From assembly GCA_038238245.1 (NCBI GenBank), contig JBBRXX010000013.1:51070-115069 (forward strand): a stretch of DNA of 64,000 nt. The letters are read 5' to 3'. The notes under the pieces are model-generated. The model did no database searches, was not told the DNA's origin, and saw only the letters and a program-made list of their open reading frames with translations. Source of the stretch: DASQHW01 sp038238245. Lineage in GTDB: Bacteria > Actinomycetota > Acidimicrobiia > IMCC26256 > PALSA-610. The translations under genes were made by a program, and so were the position numbers. Positions 1-6,716 of this stretch are shown one piece after another. Numbering within the stretch: the first letter of the stretch is position 1; each line of letters starts with the position of its first letter.

Positions 1-99
1 TGCTGACATGGGCGTCAGCCTACGCAACGAGCCGGGCGTGCGCCCCTGCCCCCAGGCCGCCTCCCGGGAGTCGCGTGGCCGGCGACGCGCGCCATCAGA

Positions 100-200
100 T
101 TGGACGCTGGGCACGCGTGTGGCGGGCTACGCGTCCAAACAGGTTGGACCCGGCAATGGGTTTGGACGCTCAGCCCGCCTGTGGCGGGCTGAGCGTCCAA
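100..200. repeat. Two related 39-nt hairpin repeats
   Basis: Positions 100-138 and 162-200 are two copies of a 39-nt sequence, each starting TTGGACGC and ending GCGTCCAA with GTGGCGGGCT in the middle. The second copy is a perfect inverted repeat with 18-bp arms (162-179 and 183-200) and a 3-nt loop. The first copy keeps the outer 8 bp but has a degenerate interior. The pair lies just past the stop of the minus-strand hydrolase, so it may act as its terminator, although no T-run follows on that strand. The rest of 1-213 shows no convincing gene. Confidence 0.75.
162..200 (-). terminator. Hairpin downstream of the alpha/beta hydrolase
   Basis: A perfect 18-bp stem with a 3-nt loop begins 14 nt beyond the stop codon at 214-216. 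Its size and position fit an intrinsic terminator of the kind without a U-tract that is common in high-GC actinobacteria. It is also the well-preserved copy of the repeat pair at 100-200, so a repeat origin is equally possible. Confidence 0.55.
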
Positions 201-213
201 TCAGATGGAGCAG

Positions 214-1116
214 TTAGTCGACGGGCCAGAGTTCGAGCAGGGTCTTGAAGATCTCTTCGGATGCGTCGAGCGCGCCGAGGTGGCTCTCGCCGTGACGGAT
301 GCGCAGCTCGGCGTCGGGCACGAGCTTCATCATGTGGTGGACGTGGGCGACGGGCACGATGTTGTCGGCGTCGCCGTGCCAGAACCGGACCGGCACGCGG
401 ATGTCGCGCAGCGAGAAGCCCCAGTCGCGCGTGAACAGCACGAGATCGGTCGGGAGCGCGTGGGCCTGCTTGCGCAGCGACCGGAGGATGTCCTCGATGA
501 ACATCTGCTTCATCTCGGGCCGCCGGAACACGCGCTTGTCGCCCTCGGGTGAGATCGCGACGTACAGGTCGAACACCTGCGACCGGATCGGCGCCAGCAC
601 TCGCACCAGGCGGTGCAAGCTGTCGCCCACCGGTCGGCGGGACAACTCCACGAGTGGTGCGAGCCGGCGAGCGAGTCCGATGATCCCGCCGGTGGCCGCG
701 TCCACGCCGGTTGTCGGTGCGACCCCGCCGAGCACCGCGGCCGCGATCACGCGTTCCGGGAAGCGGTACGCGCACGCGAGTGTGTAGGGACCACCGCCCG
801 AGAGGCCGACGACTGCGAATCGCTCTTCGCCGAGTGCGTCGGCGATCGCGCCGACGTCGTCGGCGAAGCCCAACACGTTCGGGTAGACGTGCGGCGTCGA
901 GAAGCCGACGCCCGGTCGTTCGAGCAGGATCAGCCGGATGCCCATCTCCATCGCGATGGGGTGCGTGTGCGGTGAGATCTGCGTGCGGCCGCCCGGCGTG
1001 CCGTGGAACCAGAACACGACGCGCCCGTGCGGGTTGCCGTACTCGGCGAAGCTGATGCGCCGGTGGGTCGCGACGCGAAACGTGCCTTCGAGGCGGGGTT
1101 CGACGACCGAATCCAT
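214..1116 (-). CDS. Alpha/beta fold hydrolase
   Basis: A 300-residue alpha/beta hydrolase of unknown substrate. The oxyanion region HGTPGG is at about residue 38, the nucleophile elbow GLSGGG puts Ser at about 106, the acid is in HGDADN at about 249-251, and the catalytic His is in GESHLG at about 279, so the triad is complete. No signal peptide is seen, so it should be cytoplasmic. I chose ATG 1116 because CAACGT lies 6 nt upstream, a weak leaderless -10; GTG 1122 would add two residues. It stands alone on the minus strand and is followed by a strong hairpin. The family covers esterases, haloperoxidase-like and C-C hydrolases, so a specific reaction cannot be given. Confidence 0.85.
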   Translation of the reverse strand: MDSVVEPRLEGTFRVATHRRISFAEYGNPHGRVVFWFHGTPGGRTQISPHTHPIAMEMGIRLILLERPGVGFSTPHVYPNVLGFADDVGAIADALGEERFAVVGLSGGGPYTLACAYRFPERVIAAAVLGGVAPTTGVDAATGGIIGLARRLAPLVELSRRPVGDSLHRLVRVLAPIRSQVFDLYVAISPEGDKRVFRRPEMKQMFIEDILRSLRKQAHALPTDLVLFTRDWGFSLRDIRVPVRFWHGDADNIVPVAHVHHMMKLVPDAELRIRHGESHLGALDASEEIFKTLLELWPVD

Positions 1117-1350
1117 GCCCACACGTTGCCATGAAGTGATCCGGGCTGTCGCTCGTGGTGAACATCCCGACGAAAGTGCGGCAAAGGAGCAACGACATAG
1201 GTCCGCGTTCGGGCCACGCGTTCATCATCGGGGCGAGGCCGAGGATGCAACTCCGTGTCCGGCGCTGCGCCAAGCGCGGCCCCGTCGGCCTGGTGCGCGC
1301 CGAGCCCGGACCGGGCCGACCGGGAGGCCGAGAAGCTCGAGACCGCCGCA

Positions 1351-1356
1351 TAGCAT
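1351..1356 (+). promoter_or_regulatory. Leaderless -10 (TAGCAT) for the dCTP deaminase gene
   Basis: TAGCAT matches the actinobacterial -10 consensus TAnnnT and ends 8 nt before GTG 1365. That places the transcript start at or next to the start codon. No Shine-Dalgarno sequence is present. This spacing decides the start used for the gene. Confidence 0.6.
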
Positions 1357-1364
1357 CGGCGGCG

Positions 1365-2501
1365 GTGGATCTCGACCTTCCGTCCGGCCGCGCCGGCGTC
1401 CTGCCGTGCCAGTACCTCGAGCGTGCGATCGCGGCGCGCGTGATCGACGCGGGGCGGTTCACGATCCCGGAAGAGAACGTGCAACCGGCGAGCCTCGACC
1501 TGCGCCTCGGCGAGGTCGCGTATCGCATCCGGTGCAGCTTCCTCCCCGACCGCCAGACCGTCGAACGCCGCGTCAAGGACTACATCATCGACGAGCTCGA
1601 CCTCCGCAAGGATGGCGTCGTGCTCGAGACCAAGCGGCCGTACATCATCCCGTTGAAGGAGCGGCTGGCGCTCCCCGCGGGCGTGCGCGGCAAGGCCAAC
1701 CCGAAGAGCTCCACCGGCCGCATCGACGTGTTCACGCGCGTGATCACCGACGAGAGCTACCGCTTCGACGAGATCGCCGACGCGTACGACGGGCAGCTCT
1801 ACCTGGAGGTCGTGCCGTTGTCGTTCCCGGTGCGAGTTCGCGAGGATGTCTCGCTCAACCAGCTGCGCCTGTCGGTCGGTCGCGCGCGCCTCGACGACGA
1901 CGACGTGCGCGCCTTCCACCGCAAGCAGCCCCTGCTCTTCGACCACGGAAAGCCGGTGTCGAACACCAAGCTCGCGTTGAGCGGCGGCCTGTTCCTCGGG
2001 CTCGACCTCCGCGGCGACCAGGACGGCCGGGTCGGCTACCGGGCCCGGGACAACGCGCCGTTGCTCGACGTGTACAAGAGCGCGGACGTGCCCGTCGATC
2101 CCGAGTCGTTCTGGGAGTCGGTGAAGCGGGAGGACGGTGACCGCGTCGTGCTCACGCCCCAACGCTTCTATCTGCTGATGAGCAACGAAGCGGTGTCGAT
2201 CCCGCCGACGCTCGCGTCGGAGATGACGGCCTACGACCCCACGAGCGGCGAGCTGCGCACCCACTACGCAGGCTTCTTCGACCCCGGCTTCGGTTTCGAC
2301 CCCGGCGGGGAGTTCACGGGGTCACGCGCCGCGCTGGAAGTGCGCGCCCACGACGTGCCGTTCATGATCGAGCACGGGCAACGGGTCTGCAAGCTCACGT
2401 TCGAGCACATGCTCGAAGCGCCGGACCGCCTCTACGGCCAGGGCATCGGCTCCAACTATCAACGGCAGGACGAAACGCTGAGCAAGCACTTCGCCCGCTG
2501 A
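1365..2501 (+). CDS. 2'-deoxycytidine 5'-triphosphate deaminase family protein
   Basis: A 378-residue protein of the long DCD family, which deaminates dCTP to dUTP in pyrimidine deoxynucleotide supply. QPASLDLRLG at about residues 40-49 and the nucleotide-binding signature NPKSSTGRIDVFTRV at about 112-126 identify the dUTPase/dCTP deaminase fold. The family is normally about 360-370 residues, roughly twice the short Dcd, and appears to be a duplicated trimer-type fold. GTG 1365 is chosen from the TAGCAT box 8 nt upstream and the family length; the frame is open further upstream but codes for low-complexity Arg-rich sequence. The long form is best known from Proteobacteria, so transfer into this lineage is possible but untested. 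Confidence 0.9.
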   Translation: MDLDLPSGRAGVLPCQYLERAIAARVIDAGRFTIPEENVQPASLDLRLGEVAYRIRCSFLPDRQTVERRVKDYIIDELDLRKDGVVLETKRPYIIPLKERLALPAGVRGKANPKSSTGRIDVFTRVITDESYRFDEIADAYDGQLYLEVVPLSFPVRVREDVSLNQLRLSVGRARLDDDDVRAFHRKQPLLFDHGKPVSNTKLALSGGLFLGLDLRGDQDGRVGYRARDNAPLLDVYKSADVPVDPESFWESVKREDGDRVVLTPQRFYLLMSNEAVSIPPTLASEMTAYDPTSGELRTHYAGFFDPGFGFDPGGEFTGSRAALEVRAHDVPFMIEHGQRVCKLTFEHMLEAPDRLYGQGIGSNYQRQDETLSKHFAR

Positions 2502-2515
2502 CCGGCGCCGGCGGC

Positions 2516-2926
2516 TCAGGACGGGATGACGCCGATCGCCTGCAGCAACGGAACCTGGTCGACGACGTTCCAGTGCTCGACCACCTGGCCGTCGCGGTAC
2601 CGCACGATGTCCATCACGTTCACGTCGAATTCCTTGCCGGTGCCGGGAATGCCCATCAGCTCGCCGACGTGTGTGCCGTGAAAGGTCTTGTACGTCACGA
2701 CCTTGTCACCGTCGAGCAGCATGTCGTGGATCTCGGCACGGAAGTCGGGGCACGCGGCGTGGAACATGGCGAACATCGCCTTCACGCCGTCCTTCGTCGG
2801 CGGAAAGGGCGGCATCGTCGAGTGGTTGACGAAGTCGTCGGCGAGCAGCTCGTCGGCGACGTCGACCTTGCCGTCGGTCTGGTATTCGTCGACGAACCGT
2901 CGTTGCAGCGCTTTGAGGTCGTTCAT
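2516..2926 (-). CDS. SnoaL-like polyketide cyclase/ester cyclase family protein
   Basis: A 136-residue SnoaL-like protein with the NTF2-type alpha+beta barrel. Typical family segments are LLADDFVNH near residue 28, a GELMGIPGTGKEF turn near 88, and DGQVVEHWNVVDQ near 113. Family members catalyse aldol cyclisation in polyketide pathways, but many are uncharacterised small-molecule enzymes, and no polyketide genes are nearby. ATG 2926 is supported by GAATCT 6 nt upstream, a partial leaderless -10. It is divergent from the PIG-L gene, and an 11-bp hairpin lies in the region between them. Confidence 0.8.
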   Translation of the reverse strand: MNDLKALQRRFVDEYQTDGKVDVADELLADDFVNHSTMPPFPPTKDGVKAMFAMFHAACPDFRAEIHDMLLDGDKVVTYKTFHGTHVGELMGIPGTGKEFDVNVMDIVRYRDGQVVEHWNVVDQVPLLQAIGVIPS

Positions 2927-2970
2927 ACCGCGAGATTCGTTGCGCGTCGTCGCGCGGATCACGACGCGTC

Positions 2971-3003
2971 TCGGCCCCGCCGATGTGGGGGAGGCGGGGC
3001 CGA
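2971..3003. repeat. 11-bp inverted repeat in a divergent intergenic region
   Basis: TCGGCCCCGCC at 2971-2981 and GGCGGGGCCGA at 2993-3003 are perfectly complementary, with an 11-nt loop. The hairpin lies in the 328-bp gap 2927-3254 between the SnoaL-like gene (minus) and the PIG-L gene (plus), 45 bp upstream of the SnoaL start. It could be an operator or a 5'-leader structure. Apart from this and the PIG-L -10, I see nothing else in the gap. Confidence 0.6.
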
Positions 3004-3241
3004 GGCTGGGGTCAGTTCGGGCCGGCACCACTGGGGTCATTGGGCTGGGTGAGTGCCGTCCCAACCACAGGGTGCTCCCAAGGGAGACCAGAACGCAAGC
3101 GTTTCGCTGCGCAACGCGCCGAGCGCGCGCACCAAACGGCCGGCGGACACCGTACGCGTCCGTCCGGGGAGACAGTGAGTGTCGCGTCCGTCCCGAACGA
3201 CCGGGTCGCGGCCTCCTCGAGAGCGCGTCGTGCACGGCCCG

Positions 3242-3247
3242 TACGAT
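3242..3247 (+). promoter_or_regulatory. Leaderless -10 (TACGAT) for the PIG-L gene
   Basis: TACGAT ends 7 nt before ATG 3255, the spacing expected when transcription starts at the start codon. No Shine-Dalgarno sequence precedes the ATG. Confidence 0.65.
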
Positions 3248-3254
3248 CGCCCCC

Positions 3255-4046
3255 ATGCAACCGGAGAGACCCCTGATGCTCGTGGTCGTCGCGCATCCCG
3301 ATGACGAGACGTTCGGCTTGGGATCGGTGATCGCCAACGCGGCCGCGCGCGGCGTGCGGGTCGTGGTGTGTTGCGCGACGCGCGGCGAAGCGGGCGAGGA
3401 CACGAGTGGCACGACGAGCGGACCCGCCGAGCTCGCGGTTGTACGGGAAGGCGAGTTGCGCGCGGCGGCCAAGGTGCTCGGCGCCGACGAGGTCGTCCTG
3501 CTCGACTTCGCCGACTCCGGGATGAACGGCGCCATGCCGCCGAAGGCGCTCGCCGCGGTGGATCTCGAGGAGGTCATCACGCCGATCGCGTCGCTGATCG
3601 AGGAACGGCGACCCGACGTCGTGGTCACGCTCGACCCCGATGCGGTCAACGACCATCGCGATCACATGCGGATCGGTGAGGCGGCCACGGTCGCGTTCGG
3701 CCGTGCCGCGCAACCGTCGGTGCGGCTGTATCACTGGACGTTGGCGCGGCCGATGATGGATCAGTGGCTCGCGGCGATGAAGGCGCAGGGCCTCCTGGAG
3801 GAGTACGTCGACATGGAGCTCGGTCGCCCCGAGGTCGAGATCACCACCGTGGTCGACGTCGCGCACGTCATGGAGACGCGGCGCGCGGCGATCGCCGAGC
3901 ATCGCACCCAGCTCTCGCCGTTCACCGGTGTTTCACCCGAGCTGGAACGCACGATTCTCTCGGTCGACTTCTTCATGCGCGCGGTCCCGGCGTGGGATGG
4001 CGGCCCGCAAGAAACCGATCTCTTCGACGACGACGCGTTGCGTTAG
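3255..4046 (+). CDS. PIG-L/LmbE family N-acetylglucosamine deacetylase
   Basis: A 263-residue zinc-dependent deacetylase of the PIG-L (LmbE, MshB, Mca) family, which removes acetyl groups from GlcNAc-type substrates or cleaves mycothiol conjugates. The metal motif AHPDDE is at residues 13-18, and DHRDH near residue 136 supplies the further metal ligand. No signal peptide is seen. The start is fixed by the TACGAT box 7 nt upstream; a much longer open frame upstream has no family similarity. It overlaps the convergent dienelactone hydrolase gene by 4 bp. The sequence alone does not separate a mycothiol role from another deacetylase role. Confidence 0.88.
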   Translation: MQPERPLMLVVVAHPDDETFGLGSVIANAAARGVRVVVCCATRGEAGEDTSGTTSGPAELAVVREGELRAAAKVLGADEVVLLDFADSGMNGAMPPKALAAVDLEEVITPIASLIEERRPDVVVTLDPDAVNDHRDHMRIGEAATVAFGRAAQPSVRLYHWTLARPMMDQWLAAMKAQGLLEEYVDMELGRPEVEITTVVDVAHVMETRRAAIAEHRTQLSPFTGVSPELERTILSVDFFMRAVPAWDGGPQETDLFDDDALR

Positions 4047-4672
4047 CCGATGCGGAGGTGGGCCCCGAAGAACTCGAGAAGCCGGCGCCAGGCGTCGGTC
4101 GCCGCTTCCTCGTCGTAGGCGTCCGAACCGTCGCGCATGAACCCGTGCCCGGCGTCGTCGTAGACGACGACCTGCCCCGGATGGTGCTTTTCGACCTCGG
4201 CGATGTCGTCGCGGCTGATGTGCTGGTCGTTGCCGCCGAAGAACATCAGCAGCGGGCAGTACGACTCGCCGAGCATCTGTGCGATGGTCGCTCCGTAGAA
4301 GGGTGCGGCGGCGTCGACGTCGACGCCCGACACCGCGGCGAGGTACGCGAACGTGCCGCCCATGCAGAAGCCGGTGATGCCGACGGTGGCGGCACCGAGG
4401 TCGCGCACGCGCGCCACGACCTCGACGATGTCCGAGCGGGCGTCTTCCGGTGTCAGCTGCCGGAAGTGCTGGTCGCCGGCGTCGGGATTGCTACCACCGA
4501 AACGCCAGTACAGGTCGGGTGCCACGGCGGCGTAGCCCTCGCCTGCGAGCCGTTCGCAGACGCGCAGCAATTGTGGCGTGAGGCCCATTCCCTCCATCAC
4601 GACGACCACGCCGGGCCACGGCGGTGCTGACGCAGGTAACGAGCAGAAGTAGGGAACCGCGATCTCGGACAT
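4043..4672 (-). CDS. Dienelactone hydrolase family protein
   Basis: A 209-residue alpha/beta hydrolase of the dienelactone hydrolase family. The nucleophile is Cys103 in GFCMGG, with Asp149 in GGNDQH and His176 in DAGHGF. Glu27 in MEGMG matches the conserved Glu that holds the resting thiol in this family. The classical reaction is hydrolysis of dienelactone to maleylacetate in chlorocatechol breakdown, but no such pathway genes are nearby. ATG 4672 is chosen over ATG 4690 because TACGGT lies exactly 7 nt upstream of it, inside the longer frame. It ends tail to tail with the PIG-L gene. Confidence 0.88.
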   Translation of the reverse strand: MSEIAVPYFCSLPASAPPWPGVVVVMEGMGLTPQLLRVCERLAGEGYAAVAPDLYWRFGGSNPDAGDQHFRQLTPEDARSDIVEVVARVRDLGAATVGITGFCMGGTFAYLAAVSGVDVDAAAPFYGATIAQMLGESYCPLLMFFGGNDQHISRDDIAEVEKHHPGQVVVYDDAGHGFMRDGSDAYDEEAATDAWRRLLEFFGAHLRIG

Positions 4673-4679
4673 GAGGAGG

Positions 4680-4685
4680 ACCGTA
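4680..4685 (-). promoter_or_regulatory. Leaderless -10 (TACGGT) for the dienelactone hydrolase gene
   Basis: On the minus strand TACGGT is followed by 7 nt and then ATG 4672. The match argues for the second of two in-frame ATG codons as the true start. Confidence 0.6.
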
Positions 4686-4740
4686 CCCATTTCGCGGCGG
4701 ATGCGCCGTCAGCGATGGGTTTCGGCGCGGTCCGTTCCGC

Positions 4741-5733
4741 TCAGCGCGGCGCGTCGCCGCGGCGATATGCCGCGGTGACCTCGTCGAGTCGAGCGGTGAG
4801 GTCGGGGTCGAGCCGAACGTCGACCGCGGCGAGCGTCGCGTCGAGTTGCTCAGGGCGGCTCGCGCCGACGATCGGCGACGTGATCGCCGGATGCTGCAGC
4901 ACCCACGCCACCGCGAGCGTGGGCAGCGGCATGCCGGCGTCGCCCGCGAGCTTCACGAGCTCGTCCACCGTGTCGAACACGTTCTCGTGCCAGTACCGGT
5001 CCTGGTAGGTGCGCGCGGCATTGCCCAGGGCGAAGCGGGTCCCCTCCTCCGGCTCCTTGGACCGGTCGTGTTTCCCCGAGAGCATCCCGCCGGCGATCGG
5101 GTTGTAGGGGATCACGCCGATCTGCTCGTCCAGGCACAACGGCAACAGCTCACGTTCGAACTCCCGGAACAGCAGGTTGTAGCGCGGTTGCACGGAGTCG
5201 AAGCGGGCGAGGCCGCGTGTCTCGCTCCGGCCCAGGGCGCGGGCGAGCCGGTACGCGAGGAAGTTCGAGCAGCCGACGTAGCGCACCTTTCCGACCCGGA
5301 CGAGGTGGTCGAGCGCCTCGAGCGACTCGTCGAGCGGCACGCCCGGGTCGTCGAAGTGCAGCTGGTAGAGGTCGACGAAGTCGGTCTGCAGCCGGCGCAA
5401 CGACGCGTCGATCGCGTCCATGATGTGCCGACGGCTGTTCCCCATGTCCCACGGCCGGCGCCCCATCGGCCCGAAGCACTTCGTCGCGACCACGTACTGA
5501 TCGCGCTTGCCGGCGAGCCAGCGGCCGACGATCTCCTCGGTTCGGCCGGCGGTGCGGTGGTCGCCGCCGAGCGGATAGACGTCCGCGGTGTCGAGGAACG
5601 TCACACCCTTGTCGGTCGCGTGATCGAGAATCGCCCGCGAGCCGTCCTCGTCGACTTGCAAGCCGAACGTCATCGTGCCGAGACAGATGCGCGACACCTG
5701 GAGGCCGGTCCGGCCGAGTCGAACGTGCTGCAT
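4741..5733 (-). CDS. Aldo/keto reductase
   Basis: A 330-residue NADPH-dependent aldo/keto reductase with a TIM barrel. The catalytic set is complete: Asp48 and Tyr53 in FLDTADVY, Lys85 in ATKCFG and His126 in LYQLHFDD. The C-terminal PIVGASRPEQL segment near residue 295 belongs to the cofactor phosphate site. ATG 5733 starts 1 nt after the stop of the upstream EcfT gene (5735-5737), so it is probably translationally coupled to it. The link to the ECF importer may reflect only operon structure. A second member of the same subfamily lies at 13579-14547. Confidence 0.9.
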   Translation of the reverse strand: MQHVRLGRTGLQVSRICLGTMTFGLQVDEDGSRAILDHATDKGVTFLDTADVYPLGGDHRTAGRTEEIVGRWLAGKRDQYVVATKCFGPMGRRPWDMGNSRRHIMDAIDASLRRLQTDFVDLYQLHFDDPGVPLDESLEALDHLVRVGKVRYVGCSNFLAYRLARALGRSETRGLARFDSVQPRYNLLFREFERELLPLCLDEQIGVIPYNPIAGGMLSGKHDRSKEPEEGTRFALGNAARTYQDRYWHENVFDTVDELVKLAGDAGMPLPTLAVAWVLQHPAITSPIVGASRPEQLDATLAAVDVRLDPDLTARLDEVTAAYRRGDAPR

Positions 5734-5734
5734 G

Positions 5735-6610
5735 TCAGAGATGTAGCACCACGAGGCTGACGACGCACAGCGCGGCGGCCGCGACCAGCACGAACACGTC
5801 GAGGACACCCGGCCCGCGCCGGGCGGCTGACACGCTCCCGCCGAGCCCGCCCCGCGCGATCATCGCCTCGGCCAGGTCACGGGCGCGCCGGATCGACGTC
5901 ACGATCGCGGTGGCGAGGAGGTCGTGCGTCTCCGCGATCAACTCCTTCACCGTCTTGTCGGGCTTCTCGCGTACGCCGGCGGTTTCGTGCACGCGCAGGC
6001 GGCGAGCCGCGCTCAGCATCCTGATCTCGTCGATCAGCAGGGGAAGGCAGCGGATCGCGAGCGCGATCGCGATCACCCATTCGTCGACGGGGAGCCGCAC
6101 CCAGCGCAAGGGTCGGAACAACGTGCGCAGCGCGGGCGCGACGTCACCGAGCGGCGTGGTCCATCCGATGAGCGCGCCGGAGACCATGAGCACGATCGCC
6201 AGCACCGTGAACCGCGTCCATTCCTCGAGGCCGCCGAGGCTGAGGTCGACGGGCCCGACCTGCACGATCGGATGGACGCCCGACCACAGGTTGAGCCCGG
6301 CGCCGATCAGCAGCGCGTAATAGAACCAGCGCGGGAGCCGCGGGAACGCGCCGAGCGGGATGCGGCCGCACAGCAACCCGAGCACGACCACGCCCCCGGC
6401 CACGGCCAGCATCGGCCAGGTGGGGGAGATCGAAACCATCAGGGCGAGGGCCGCCGCGACCAGCAACTTCGTGCCGGCCCAGAGGTGATGCACGACCGAG
6501 TCGCGCGGCACGAGGCGCAAGAACGTCAACTCGGTGTCGCGCCGTGGCCGCTTGCGTGGCTTCGCTTCTGCGGACACCGCGGCCGACCCGCTCACCGAGG
6601 CGTCGCTCAT
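5735..6610 (-). CDS. ECF transporter transmembrane protein (EcfT-like)
   Basis: A 291-residue integral membrane protein, the T component of an energy-coupling factor importer. Hydrophobic segments lie at about residues 45-85, 95-113, 130-155 and 180-200, with a last helix at the C-terminus (about 268-290). The cytoplasmic coupling part carries the Ala-Arg pair regions AARRLRV near residue 206 and AMIARGG near 248, which dock on the two ATPases in this family. The upstream gene on the same strand encodes both ATPase domains, so the two form one importer. The substrate is unknown. Confidence 0.87.
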   Translation of the reverse strand: MSDASVSGSAAVSAEAKPRKRPRRDTELTFLRLVPRDSVVHHLWAGTKLLVAAALALMVSISPTWPMLAVAGGVVVLGLLCGRIPLGAFPRLPRWFYYALLIGAGLNLWSGVHPIVQVGPVDLSLGGLEEWTRFTVLAIVLMVSGALIGWTTPLGDVAPALRTLFRPLRWVRLPVDEWVIAIALAIRCLPLLIDEIRMLSAARRLRVHETAGVREKPDKTVKELIAETHDLLATAIVTSIRRARDLAEAMIARGGLGGSVSAARRGPGVLDVFVLVAAAALCVVSLVVLHL

Positions 6611-6716
6611 GCTTGTCCGCTCTCGGCCCTACGGGCCGGGCCGCTCGGGCCCCGCCTCGCTGCTCGGCGGGGTTCCTGCCTCACGCACGCTCGGCTCATG
6701 CTCGTGCCTCGACGTC
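6601..6716. repeat. Dispersed intergenic repeat, copy A
   Basis: The segment between the EcfT and fused-ATPase genes shares its pattern with 14577-14640 and 50219-50330. It has a CGCTCA..CTT lead, then TCCGCTCT, then the core GGGCCGCTCGGGCCCC (6638-6653), a CTCGCTGCTCG stretch and a closing GCTC. The core can fold into a small GC hairpin. All three copies sit at junctions between minus-strand genes. Confidence 0.7.

Noticed and set aside
930..2264. Long minus-strand frame opposite the dCTP deaminase gene
   Set aside because: It is the antisense shadow of a gene with clear family motifs and has a biased, Arg/Val/Glu-rich product.
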